From Gelidibacter salicanalis (GTDB lineage Bacteria; Bacteroidota; Bacteroidia; Flavobacteriales; Flavobacteriaceae): 64,000 nt of DNA. The first letter of the stretch is position 1. Each line of letters begins with the position of its first letter. Below the pieces are notes generated by a model, which saw only the letters and a program-made list of their open reading frames with translations, had not been told where the DNA came from and searched no databases. Made by a program: the position numbers and the translations under genes. The stretch covers positions 62,001-126,000 of the forward strand of contig NZ_VORX01000009.1 of NCBI RefSeq assembly GCF_007997285.1, in the 5' to 3' direction. This document shows positions 1 to 8,997 of this stretch, piece by piece.

Positions 1-315
1 TCCTTGCGAATAGTCTTTGGAAAAACCATAACCTGCCCAGAGCACGACTAATCTGGGGTCTTCCTCTAACATATCGCGCATGGAAGAGCCGCCTTGGTAA
101 GTGGTAACCGAAGTGTCAGCAGTTTGTAAATACGATTGGTATTCCCTTGGGTAGTTTTTGCCCCATTCAGCATTTCTTGGCTCATTTTCACCAATTAAAA
201 CGTTAGGCACATACTTGTATTTGGCCTCACTTTTTCGATTAATAATACTTGATGCCAGTAGTCCTAATAAAAAGACGACTATAATTGTGACGACGAAGAG
301 AACTTTATTTTTCAT
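1..315 (-). CDS. nrfA: Ammonia-forming cytochrome c nitrite reductase NrfA, N-terminal part (cut by window edge)
   Basis: Reading the minus strand from an ATG at 315 gives an open frame to base 1, about 105 residues. It has an N-terminal hydrophobic signal/anchor (about residues 4-23) followed by the NrfA-typical stretch NAEWGKNYPREYQSYLQ, TYQGGSSMRDML and DPRLVVLWAGYGF. NrfA is the periplasmic pentaheme enzyme that reduces nitrite to ammonium with six electrons. The heme-binding motifs lie downstream, outside the window. The gene starts 12 bases after the stop of nrfH, so the two form an operon. The match to the family N-terminus is strong; only the completeness is unknown. Confidence 0.9.
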   Translation of the reverse strand, partial: MKNKVLFVVTIIVVFLLGLLASSIINRKSEAKYKYVPNVLIGENEPRNAEWGKNYPREYQSYLQTADTSVTTYQGGSSMRDMLEEDPRLVVLWAGYGFSKDYSQG

Positions 316-327
316 AGTTGTTGCGGT

Positions 328-927
328 TTATTGTGCTTCAATTTCTTTGGCTAGCCATTCCGGGATTACCGTTTCATCCTGATCAGTTGGTAATGGGGCA
401 ATATTATACTTTACGGTTGACAAGCCGTGTATGCGACCATGCGGGACCTCTTTATGACAGGACCAACAGGCTCTGTCCGTTCGGTTTTCTTTATGGTTGT
501 CAATCCAACCATCATATTTTACTTCTGTAACCTGTTGTACGTGGCATCTGATACAATTGTTCTGAACAACTTCTTCTGAGGCTTCCCGCATAGTAATTAC
601 ATCAGGTTCAAGTCGGGCCGTAAAGACTGCCGAGTGGTATAAGCCGTCTTTAGCCTTAAAATAATAGGAATTAAACACATTGTCCTGAGGTACATGACAG
701 CCATTGCAAGACACCCATTCTCTGTGAGAGCTATGCATCCAACTATTATACACGGGCGTCATAACATGACAATTTACACAGGCTTGCGGATTATCTGATA
801 AATAAGATACTACTTCAGCTTCTCGTATTATAAAAAATCCCATACCAATAATAGCGGCAATCGCAAAAACGGCAAATGTGCGCCACGACGAGCCTTTTTC
901 TGGAAGTATTTTATAGTTAAACTTCAT
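328..927 (-). CDS. nrfH: NrfH, tetraheme cytochrome c quinol dehydrogenase subunit
   Basis: This 199-residue protein has one N-terminal membrane anchor (about residues 17-34) and four CxxCH heme motifs: C50-H54, C74-H78, C125-H129 and C154-H158. This is the NapC/NirT/NrfH layout at the length usual for NrfH. It takes electrons from menaquinol at the membrane and passes them to NrfA. It is the first gene of the nrfHA pair, with nrfA 12 bases downstream. The four heme motifs, the length and the nrfA partner make the assignment secure. Confidence 0.95.
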   Translation of the reverse strand: MKFNYKILPEKGSSWRTFAVFAIAAIIGMGFFIIREAEVVSYLSDNPQACVNCHVMTPVYNSWMHSSHREWVSCNGCHVPQDNVFNSYYFKAKDGLYHSAVFTARLEPDVITMREASEEVVQNNCIRCHVQQVTEVKYDGWIDNHKENRTDRACWSCHKEVPHGRIHGLSTVKYNIAPLPTDQDETVIPEWLAKEIEAQ

Positions 928-963
928 ATACCTTGTGAATTGTAGGTTAAAAATAGCACACAG

Positions 964-982
964 ATCAGTGATTAGAACTGAT
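964..982. promoter_or_regulatory. Possible operator: inverted repeat upstream of nrfH
   Basis: ATCAGT and ACTGAT are separated by 7 bases and lie about 37-55 bases upstream of the nrfH start. Position and symmetry fit a regulator site for the nrfHA operon. It is not a standard FNR box (TTGAT-N4-ATCAA), and a 6+6 match can arise by chance in AT-rich DNA. Confidence 0.25.
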
Positions 983-1479
983 AATTGTCATATTTTAATA
1001 AAAGATAAGGCTTTAAAAACTAATTCGTTGTGATGAATATTAAGAAATATTTAAGAGTCTCTACCCAGCGCCAATTATAAGGAGTTCTAAGTGTTTAAAA
1101 ATCAATGGGTATGGTGTGAAGGCCTTGGTGGGAACGGAGAATTGGAGCATTTTAAATGAACACCATGTCATCATTTAGAATGATTCTAAAATACGGAGTT
1201 CCGCAGAAAGGAAGCACTTTACGGTCTGCTTTTAGATTTTTAAAACCAATTTTAGAGCTACATACCTTGATTGAAAAACTTTTGTTAAACTTGAAATGAA
1301 GCTCTAAAGAAACTTCTATATTTCGGAGCCTTATGGCATTCGATGCTGAATATACTACCAATTCATAATAGCAGACATTCCTGATTCCGGACAACGTATT
1401 GGAACGCCTGAGCCCATGTTCACAATTTATTTTTGGATATATTTACAATTCGATAGTATTAACTAAAACTGAGACACTC
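983..1479. other. Intergenic region between divergent nrfH and pncB
   Basis: No convincing gene was found. An 80-codon minus-strand frame (1152-1394) resembles no family I know and has ordinary AT-rich composition, so I do not call it. A 9-bp inverted repeat (TTTAGAGCT at 1251, AGCTCTAAA at 1300) lies inside it with a 40-base loop. Promoters for both flanking genes must lie here, but no clear TAnnTTTG box stood out. Confidence 0.4.
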
Positions 1480-2877
1480 TTGAAGATTACAGCAGCTTAC
1501 ACCGATCTATATCAACTTACCATGGCCCAAGTGTATTTTAAAACCAAACCAGATGGGCGGGCAGTTTTCGATTATTATTACCGAAGCAATCCGTTTAATG
1601 GAGGCTACGTCATTTTTGCCGGATTGGAAAATGTACTTGATATTCTGGAAAATTTAAAGTTTGTTGACTCTGATCTGGAGTTTTTGGAACAACATGGTTT
1701 TGAGCAGGAATTTTTGGATTATTTAAAGGATTTTCGATTTCATGGCACGATCCGTTCCAGTCAAGAAGGGGATGTCGTATTTCCTAACCGACCAATACTA
1801 CAGGTGGAAGCAAATATTATAGAAGCCCAAGTTATTGAAACCATGCTTTTAAACCTTCTCAATTTCCAATCCCTGATCGCCACCAAGGCAAACAGAATCA
1901 GGCACAGTGCTAAAGACGCCACCTTATTAGATATGGGTCTAAGACGTGCGCACGCTACTGGGGGGTACTATGCTTCTAGAGCAGCAGTAATTGGTGGATT
2001 TGACGGGACCAGTAACGTAAAAGCCGCGGAAGATTTTAATATTACAGCTTCGGGTACAATGGCGCATTCCTTTATCCAAAGTTATGGTGACGAGTTGCAG
2101 GCCTTCCGAGACTTCGCTAAAGTGCGACCAAAAAATTGTGTCCTGCTTATTGATACCTATAATACACTGCGCAGTGGATTGCAGAATGCCATTACGGTGG
2201 CTAAAGAGATGGAGCAGGAGGGGGAACAACTGATGGGGGTACGTTTGGACAGTGGCGATTTGGCTTATTTGGCCAAACAAACCCGGAAAATTTTAGATGA
2301 TGCTAATTTGGGTTATGTGAAAATTGTGGCCTCTAATCAATTGGATGAATTTGTGATAAAAAGTTTAAAAGATCAAGGGGCGCCTATTGATATTTATGGC
2401 GTAGGCACCAATTTGGTCACAGGCAAACCTGACGCTGCCTTAGGCGGTGTATATAAATTGTCTGAATTTAATGACGATCCGCGGATAAAATTGTCCGAAA
2501 ATATTATAAAAGTGTCTTTGCCCTATAAAAAACAGGTGTATCGCATGTTGGATAAAGCCGGCATGTTTTACGGGGCTGATGCTGTGGCTATGTTTACTGA
2601 AGATACGATAGAACAAATGGAGCACCCGTTTGATGCTACAAAACATATGAGCTTAAAAGGTTTTGAGTATGAAGCCTTACTACAAGAGGTGATGACGGAT
2701 GGAAAGCGCATCAGCATGTCACGCACGGTGACTGAAATTGCCGCCTATTCTAAATCGCGTTTAGAGAAACTGCCTGAAGAATATAAACGATTTCAAAATC
2801 CGCATATTTATAAAATTGGGCTTACCCCACAACTGAAAAAAGAACGTGATATATTAGTCTTAAAACATAAATTCTAA
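1480..2877 (+). CDS. pncB: Nicotinate phosphoribosyltransferase
   Basis: Converts nicotinate and PRPP to nicotinate mononucleotide in the Preiss-Handler NAD salvage route (cytoplasm). The N-terminal motif AAYTDLYQLTMAQVYF, the block FNITASGTMAHSF with the phosphorylatable histidine, RLDSGDL, ASNQLDEF and GVGTNLVT are all typical. There is no ATG before the conserved N-terminus. The frame is open from a TTG at 1399, but the TTG at 1480 places the start just before LKITAAYTDLY as in relatives, so I chose it, giving 465 residues. pncA follows after 6 bases, so the two are very likely co-transcribed as a nicotinamide-to-NaMN salvage unit. Confidence 0.92.
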   Translation: MKITAAYTDLYQLTMAQVYFKTKPDGRAVFDYYYRSNPFNGGYVIFAGLENVLDILENLKFVDSDLEFLEQHGFEQEFLDYLKDFRFHGTIRSSQEGDVVFPNRPILQVEANIIEAQVIETMLLNLLNFQSLIATKANRIRHSAKDATLLDMGLRRAHATGGYYASRAAVIGGFDGTSNVKAAEDFNITASGTMAHSFIQSYGDELQAFRDFAKVRPKNCVLLIDTYNTLRSGLQNAITVAKEMEQEGEQLMGVRLDSGDLAYLAKQTRKILDDANLGYVKIVASNQLDEFVIKSLKDQGAPIDIYGVGTNLVTGKPDAALGGVYKLSEFNDDPRIKLSENIIKVSLPYKKQVYRMLDKAGMFYGADAVAMFTEDTIEQMEHPFDATKHMSLKGFEYEALLQEVMTDGKRISMSRTVTEIAAYSKSRLEKLPEEYKRFQNPHIYKIGLTPQLKKERDILVLKHKF

Positions 2878-2883
2878 ACACCG

Positions 2884-3492
2884 ATGAAAACCCTTCTCAT
2901 AATTGATGTGCAAAATGATTTTATGCCCAGTGGATCACTCCCAGTACCTGATGGCGATAAGATTGTTCCGATAATTAATGCCATGCAACCTAAGTTTGAT
3001 TTGGTGGTGGCTAGCCAAGATTGGCATCCGCAGGATCACATTAGTTTTGCTTCCAATCACCAAGGTAAAGCTATTTTTGATGAGATAGAACTCCATGGAA
3101 AACCACAAACTTTATGGCCTGATCACTGCGTACAGGGTACAAAAGGTGCTGATTTTCATCCAGATTTACATACTACCCAATGGGAAGCTATATTCCGTAA
3201 GGGTACCGATAGAGAAATTGACAGCTATAGTGGCTTTTATGACAATGGGCACCTTAAATCGACCGGATTAGCGGGTTATTTAAGAGAAAAAGGCGTATCA
3301 CAATTGTATTTGTGCGGACTTGCCGCAGATATTTGTGTGTACTTTTCCACGCATGATGCTTTTAAGGAAGGCTTTGCCTGCTTTTTTGTAGAAGATGCTT
3401 CCCAACCTTTGGATGTTGAAGGTTTTATAACCTTAAAAAAGAAGATGGACTATTTAGGAATTCAAATAATTTCTTCCGCAGATATTCAGTAA
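2884..3492 (+). CDS. pncA: Nicotinamidase (pyrazinamidase family)
   Basis: Hydrolyses nicotinamide to nicotinate and ammonia, feeding the product of the adjacent pncB. The 202-residue protein is an isochorismatase-fold hydrolase with the triad D8 (IIDVQNDF), K106 (FRKGTD) and C151 (GLAADICV), and the metal site D46/H48 (SQDWHP) and H81 (WPDHC). Length and spacing match E. coli PncA. It ends 21 bases before a terminator hairpin, so it is the last gene of the pncBA unit. Confidence 0.96.
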   Translation: MKTLLIIDVQNDFMPSGSLPVPDGDKIVPIINAMQPKFDLVVASQDWHPQDHISFASNHQGKAIFDEIELHGKPQTLWPDHCVQGTKGADFHPDLHTTQWEAIFRKGTDREIDSYSGFYDNGHLKSTGLAGYLREKGVSQLYLCGLAADICVYFSTHDAFKEGFACFFVEDASQPLDVEGFITLKKKMDYLGIQIISSADIQ

Positions 3493-3512
3493 TTATACTT
3501 TTATCTAAATAA

Positions 3513-3551
3513 GTAAAACCCCATACTGCCTTGTGCATTATGGGGTTTTAC
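3513..3551. terminator. Bidirectional terminator hairpin
   Basis: GTAAAACCCCAT (3513-3524) pairs with ATGGGGTTTTAC (3540-3551) around a 15-base loop. The A and T tracts at the two ends let it act on both strands, for the convergent pncA (+) and the cytochrome gene (-). Confidence 0.75.
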
Positions 3552-3579
3552 ATTCTTATTAGTAAAGGTGAAATTTCAG

Positions 3580-4611
3580 TTATTTAGACTTTTTAATGTC
3601 ATACTTCTCTTTATAGTAAGCTATAATCGGAGGGAAGGGACCAAATTTGTGTTGCTCCGCCGTAAAATTATCTTCCCATGGTCCGTAAGGTGTAGAGACC
3701 GGTTTTAATTTTAAATCCGGATAATCTTTATCCTTATTTGCCTTTTCTGGACGCTTAAAACTATTGATATAGCCAGCCACATGATAAGCTTCTTCATCTG
3801 TAAGCACAGGATTATCTCTAGTGGCTAATAAATAGGGCATATTCGCTTTGATAAATTGTGCTGCAGTCAGCACTCGGTTCATCCCCGCACCGTCATTAAA
3901 AGTATCATCACCCCATAGCGGTGGATACACATACCCATCCTTAAAATCTGCATGTTTCAAGCCTTGACCATCTTCTTGATGACATTCAATACAATGCGTT
4001 GTAAATATTTGTTGTCCTTTGCCCAAATCGACCGCCATATTTGGTGGCTCTAAATTAGTGTAGCCGGAAACGTTTTCAACTTCATCTTCCGGAATGCCTT
4101 CACTCAACCAATCCATATACGCGACCATAGCTTTCATTTCTCTGGAATCTATATCAAGTTTCTCACCGTTCATGCTGCGTTCCATACAGCCGTTTATCCG
4201 GTCTTGAATGCTTCCCATAGCATTGGAGCGCCCGCGAAACGAAGGATAACGCTGTGTAACACCAGCCCATGAACCAGAACCCGGCCGATTACCGGAATCC
4301 AAATGGCAACTTGTGCATTTCAGATTATTACCTGATAAACGCATTTGTGGGTTTTCTGCTTGTGGCCCCAAATATTTTTGGGTTTGGGTAAGTAAGTCGT
4401 AACCATACTTTACGTCAGGCATGATAAAGGCATTGGCCATATCTTCGTCAACGTTCCGAGGTTGCCAAATGGTTATGGTACGCTCTGACTTTTTAAGCGC
4501 TTCAGGGTGCTTTTGAAAATAATATAATCCAAGAAACACTACGGCCATTAAACCGATCAGTCCTGCAATGATTACCGCTACGCGTTTTGTTAATATTTTA
4601 TAGTTAAACAT
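3580..4611 (-). CDS. TsdA-like diheme cytochrome c (thiosulfate dehydrogenase / tetrathionate reductase family)
   Basis: The 343-residue protein has an N-terminal membrane anchor (about residues 11-31) and two CxxCH motifs (C99-H103 and C207-H211). Between them is RINGCMERSMNG. In the TsdA family the cysteine of this block (here C142) is the unusual axial ligand of heme 1. The second half has PPLWG, FNDGAGMNR and IKANMP, also typical of TsdA. TsdA enzymes interconvert thiosulfate and tetrathionate in the periplasm; direction and redox partner cannot be read from sequence. It has its own upstream gap and converges on pncBA. The family call is firm, the physiological reaction is inference. Confidence 0.8.
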   Translation of the reverse strand: MFNYKILTKRVAVIIAGLIGLMAVVFLGLYYFQKHPEALKKSERTITIWQPRNVDEDMANAFIMPDVKYGYDLLTQTQKYLGPQAENPQMRLSGNNLKCTSCHLDSGNRPGSGSWAGVTQRYPSFRGRSNAMGSIQDRINGCMERSMNGEKLDIDSREMKAMVAYMDWLSEGIPEDEVENVSGYTNLEPPNMAVDLGKGQQIFTTHCIECHQEDGQGLKHADFKDGYVYPPLWGDDTFNDGAGMNRVLTAAQFIKANMPYLLATRDNPVLTDEEAYHVAGYINSFKRPEKANKDKDYPDLKLKPVSTPYGPWEDNFTAEQHKFGPFPPIIAYYKEKYDIKKSK

Positions 4612-4734
4612 ATGATTGTGTGGTTTATTAATTTTAAAATTAAGAAATATATCACAGAAGTTTAACTCATTTAAGTTGAATGATAATGAGATTAAAATAC
4701 GACAACGTCCGGCAAGAAGGATTTGTACTATGAT

Positions 4735-7700
4735 TTAGTCAAAAGATGAATCACGCATGCGTTTCAATTTACGATTGCCCAATCTGAATTTGACCTTTAA
4801 CTTTTGCTTTCTAGCCTTTGCATTGTTTTGATCTTGTATAAATTGCAGATAAAATTTTGATCCTGCCTCTTCAAATGTGGTCTTTTCCGGAAAATTTAAC
4901 CCATCGTTACGTTTTAAATTTTTCCACGGTAAGGACAACCAAATATTAGTATAAGAATTCAGTTTTAAGCGGCCTTCAAAAAATAAGTGAATTGCTGAAG
5001 ATTGAATTTGGGTTCTAGGAATAATGATTTCGCCATTTTTAATTTCAAAAGTTTGGGCAATAGGCCTGAATCTTAGGTTTTTGAATCTTTCAGAACTCAG
5101 CAACGGAATACTTTCCATGAGCGGTTTATAATTATAGAGCAAAAGGCTGTCGATTTTCAGTTCGAGACGACCATTTAAGGAGTTCATATTAACGTGGCCT
5201 TCATTGTTAGCAGTGCCGTCAGCAATAAGTCGGTAATTGATGATGCCTCCAATCTGATCCGCTTCTCGCAAACCCTCATCCTTAAAATAGTCGAAGCGGG
5301 TCACCAGTTCGTGGAGGTCCATGTCCTGAACGTTCATGTCAATACGGACCGGAGTGTTCTCCCCGGCCATGATTCCAACATCCACGTTCAGGGCAATTTT
5401 ACCCCCATAAAAATCGAGTTGGGTATCCTTTAAACTAAAGTGTCCTTGGTTGTCAAATTCGAGTTGCGATTGATAATCCGTGATTCGGAATTCTTCGTGT
5501 TTTAAGGTGTCGACTTTAATGGCGATGCCTGGATAAAAAGAGCTATTGATTTTAGTCAACACTTCTTTCCATTTTTTAAGGTTTAAAGCTTTTTTTATGG
5601 TGTCTTTTTGAATTTTTGATTCAGAGCCTTCCAAAAACTCCTGAATGTTGGCAGTGTCCAGATAAGGTGCGTAAATAGAAAAGTCGGAATTGTGCTGGCG
5701 CTGTGTCGCGGAACCATTGATGAATTCTGAAAAATTATCAATTGCTCCCGAAAAAAACACGGAACTCTTGCCAGGGAGTTGGATATCCAACGTCTTTAAA
5801 GTGGCTAAATCATTGTGTATTTGCAAGTGCAGACTATCCACCGGAATTTGAAGATCAGCCGCTTTAAAATCGACTAAAGTTCCGCTGATTTTTAGATCAC
5901 CGGAAGCTTCAGAATTGAGCAGTTGTAAGTCTTTTGATTGTCCTTGGTAGTTCCCGTAAAATTCAAATTCGCCCGATTTAAACACAAAATTGGTAGTTTT
6001 AAGATAATCATTTAAATCTTCCGATTTGCCTTTCACTTGAACTGAAAAATCGAGATTAAAAGGATTATCATTCTTTAAGTTTATTTGACTGTTATGGGCG
6101 TTGATTTCACCTTGTACGTTGGCCGTAGTGGATTTGTATTTTAAATTGAGATGGTCCAATTTAAGAATGGAATCATTTTCAAAATACACTTGCGCAGCAA
6201 TCTTCTCCGTGATGAGATCTCTGAATTTTAGAGAATCAATAGCCAATTTAATTTCAGGATTGAATTTATTGACATCCTTAAAAATGGCGTGTAAGGCCCG
6301 TTTATTGGCAGATGATACAGTGTCTTCTGTGGTCAGGGAATTAATGGTTGATAAAAGTTGATCACCATCAAAAAATGGTGCGGAAATTTCTAAGAATATA
6401 GAACCTTCTTCTGTAATGTCATCCAACAGGAAATTAGGAAATTCCTTAATGTGTCCATTGAGTTGGATAGGCTGAAAATCGTCTATTTCTAAGTTAAACT
6501 GCTTTAAAACGATATCGGAACGGTCTACCAACAGCGCTAAAGAATCGATTACAATAGCCATATCGGCGGGTGGATAATGCAGTTTGGTATTGGTCAGTGT
6601 CAAGTCGCCTTGAGCATTTTGTAAAAGTTCACTAAAGGCACGAACATTGCCGTTCACCTTGCCATTAAACTGGTAACGTCCGGAGTCTATCCGGAACAAT
6701 TCGATATTAAACAACTCCTTAAACACCTCTAAAGACCCTTCGGAAGTGGCCTCCGCATTCATGAAAATAGCTTCCTTAAGGCGACTTTCTGGAGGATATA
6801 CCTTAACACTGCCTTTTAAATTCGTCACCGCGTCATCGTAATTAAAACTAAAATTGCGTAATACAATAGTTTCAGGATCGGCGAGTTGAATGTTCGATTT
6901 TACATCAGTGATCATCACCTCATTAAAGGTTAACGCTTTAATGTCTAATCTAAACTGTGGGTGGAATTGACTGTATACCGCCTCTAAGGTTTCGTGTAGG
7001 TTTTGTCTATCAGAATTTTTGGAATTGCTCTCAGGTACAAATTCCTGAGCCATTACGATCACTTCTGAAATGTTGAGGTTGTCTGAACTTAACACAATAT
7101 GACTCGTAGTGGGTGCAACGGGCGACTTTGACAAGAGTCCAGCGATGCTTTTTAAGGTGCCTCTAAAAACTAAATTTTCGCCGTTGGGCAAGTTAACGAT
7201 CAATTCACGTAAAATAGAATTCTCTTTTTGAAGATCTACTGAAATGGATTGGATAGGGAGTTGAAGACCATTCTTTTTGAGTACAACTCGGGTGTTTTGT
7301 AAATCAAAGCGTCCAGTAGCCTTGTTTAAAATTTGGTAAAGATTGGGAATATCGCCAGAGATGTTTGTCTGCAACTGAAAATTTCCACCAATAAAATCGA
7401 AATTATCGGTTTCTATAAGCTTGGCTAAGGTTTCGTTTTTACCATTTAAACTTACAGTGGCCTCTACGAAATTCGCTGCTTCGGGTGTGCTTTGATAATA
7501 GGAATTGACCGTGGTCATTTTAATATCTTCAAACTCCCCATTCAGCATATCAAAAGTCACTTTGATGTCTTGGGGCGATTTCTTCAAGCGCTTGATACTG
7601 TCTGTGCTGTAAATATCCGTAGTTAAAGTTCCGGCAAAGGCAGCATTTTTTAAATGAATTTTATCAAATATGATGATCTCATTATTGATGGTCGAAAAAT

Positions 7701-8697
7701 GGGCATTCACATCCGGATTGTTCCCGAAGGCAAATTTACCCGCGATTTTGATCTGACTTTCAAAAGGTTTTAAGATGTCATAATCGTTTAATTTAATGGC
7801 AATACTATCGCTCAATAAACGCTTAACGGTTTTAAAATCGGTAGCCTCATTTTTTAAATCAAATTCAAATCCATTGGACTCGGCAAGGTCGAAAAGGGCG
7901 GAAAGTTGAAAAATCTGATCATCAATATGCAATGGAAACCTAGGAATTTGAATGGCGTCTGTCTCGAATTCAATATTAAAATCAGGCTGGCCAAATACAC
8001 GGGCATTCTTTAAAAAACTGCCTTTTTTAGTGTTAAAACCCAGGTGATGGACGGTAATGTCCAGATCCTGATGGCCTTTTAATCGCAATTCATCTGCCTT
8101 AAAAGTAGTCTTTGAATGATGTATATGAAGGTCAAAATGTTTATTTAAAATCGTGTCTTTGCTCGTAAATCTGAAATTTTCCAAAACCAAGGTCGCACCT
8201 TGCTGATGTAACCACTTGGGGAGTTTAAAGCCTTGCTTGTCCTTTTGCTTGTTGCGTTTTAGAGCCTCATGGTAGGCCAGGGGGCGGGTAGAAATGACCT
8301 CTGAGGTGAAAATTGCATTTTTAATATTAATTTTTCTAAAAATAAAATCGCCTCTCAACAGGTTTCCCGCGCCAATGATTACTTTGGCTTCTTCAATAGC
8401 GAGGGTGGAGTAGTGATCTGTAATAGAATCATTATTGGTGTGCTGAATGTCTTTAAGCGTAAACCCCAGATTAGGAAACCCGCTAAGAAAACTCGCATTC
8501 ACTTCGCCAATAACCAAGGTGCCAGAGGTGTTGTTCGCGTACCACTCTTGCACCATATCGATCACGCTATCCCTATTAAACCATCCTACCGTAAAGAGCC
8601 CGATGGGGAACAGCACAATTACCGCAAGCACAATTAAGATGCGTCGCAACCAGGTTTTGGGCCGTTTAGTGCTAGGTTTAGGTTTTGGGGGTGTCAA
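4735..8697 (-). CDS. Large AsmA-family inner-membrane-anchored periplasmic protein
   Basis: This 1320-residue protein has a short basic N-terminus, one membrane segment (about residues 18-41) and then a very long beta-rich region built of repeated amphipathic strands. A C-terminal AsmA-like segment follows (about residues 1180-1270, with NGRLELKIDSLLLYNYKPLM). AsmA/TamB/YhdP relatives are thought to bridge the periplasm and help lipids reach the outer membrane. The start codon is TTG at 8697, as no ATG lies before the membrane segment. Stand-alone gene. Function beyond family membership is not established for this protein. Confidence 0.75.
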   Translation of the reverse strand: MTPPKPKPSTKRPKTWLRRILIVLAVIVLFPIGLFTVGWFNRDSVIDMVQEWYANNTSGTLVIGEVNASFLSGFPNLGFTLKDIQHTNNDSITDHYSTLAIEEAKVIIGAGNLLRGDFIFRKINIKNAIFTSEVISTRPLAYHEALKRNKQKDKQGFKLPKWLHQQGATLVLENFRFTSKDTILNKHFDLHIHHSKTTFKADELRLKGHQDLDITVHHLGFNTKKGSFLKNARVFGQPDFNIEFETDAIQIPRFPLHIDDQIFQLSALFDLAESNGFEFDLKNEATDFKTVKRLLSDSIAIKLNDYDILKPFESQIKIAGKFAFGNNPDVNAHFSTINNEIIIFDKIHLKNAAFAGTLTTDIYSTDSIKRLKKSPQDIKVTFDMLNGEFEDIKMTTVNSYYQSTPEAANFVEATVSLNGKNETLAKLIETDNFDFIGGNFQLQTNISGDIPNLYQILNKATGRFDLQNTRVVLKKNGLQLPIQSISVDLQKENSILRELIVNLPNGENLVFRGTLKSIAGLLSKSPVAPTTSHIVLSSDNLNISEVIVMAQEFVPESNSKNSDRQNLHETLEAVYSQFHPQFRLDIKALTFNEVMITDVKSNIQLADPETIVLRNFSFNYDDAVTNLKGSVKVYPPESRLKEAIFMNAEATSEGSLEVFKELFNIELFRIDSGRYQFNGKVNGNVRAFSELLQNAQGDLTLTNTKLHYPPADMAIVIDSLALLVDRSDIVLKQFNLEIDDFQPIQLNGHIKEFPNFLLDDITEEGSIFLEISAPFFDGDQLLSTINSLTTEDTVSSANKRALHAIFKDVNKFNPEIKLAIDSLKFRDLITEKIAAQVYFENDSILKLDHLNLKYKSTTANVQGEINAHNSQINLKNDNPFNLDFSVQVKGKSEDLNDYLKTTNFVFKSGEFEFYGNYQGQSKDLQLLNSEASGDLKISGTLVDFKAADLQIPVDSLHLQIHNDLATLKTLDIQLPGKSSVFFSGAIDNFSEFINGSATQRQHNSDFSIYAPYLDTANIQEFLEGSESKIQKDTIKKALNLKKWKEVLTKINSSFYPGIAIKVDTLKHEEFRITDYQSQLEFDNQGHFSLKDTQLDFYGGKIALNVDVGIMAGENTPVRIDMNVQDMDLHELVTRFDYFKDEGLREADQIGGIINYRLIADGTANNEGHVNMNSLNGRLELKIDSLLLYNYKPLMESIPLLSSERFKNLRFRPIAQTFEIKNGEIIIPRTQIQSSAIHLFFEGRLKLNSYTNIWLSLPWKNLKRNDGLNFPEKTTFEEAGSKFYLQFIQDQNNAKARKQKLKVKFRLGNRKLKRMRDSSFD

Positions 8698-8997
8698 TTT
8701 TGAAATTTATGGTAAAATAAGCAGAAAAATTGGCTTGGAAAACATTAGCAAGAAAATACTTTCGCGGTGGTAGAGAATAGAGGGGTGGTCGTTTTTAAAG
8801 CCCTTAGGTTTCAACTGATTGGTTTTGATCGAATGGTCTAAAGTAGATCTATAATTTTTCTAAACTAACCGTTTCGGCATGCATTGTGAGCTAAGACTTT
8901 TCAGCGCTGTTAACTTCAAACTAAAAATCTACAGAACTTAAACTTAGCAAATCAGGAATTATTTTATAATTTGCTGTCTTTTAAAAAATGAATTAAA
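8698..8997. other. Divergent intergenic region
   Basis: This 300-base spacer lies between the AsmA-type gene (-) and the NlpC/P60 gene (+). A TA-N3-TTTG sequence near 8965-8973 resembles a Bacteroidota -7 box with one extra base in the spacer. No other feature is seen. Confidence 0.35.

Noticed and set aside
1152-1394. 80-codon minus-strand frame between nrfH and pncB
   Set aside because: No recognisable motif, no promoter or terminator, and the sequence looks like ordinary AT-rich spacer.
5194-6361. Plus-strand frames inside the AsmA-type gene
   Set aside because: Shadows of the long minus-strand gene, with no start signals or family match.
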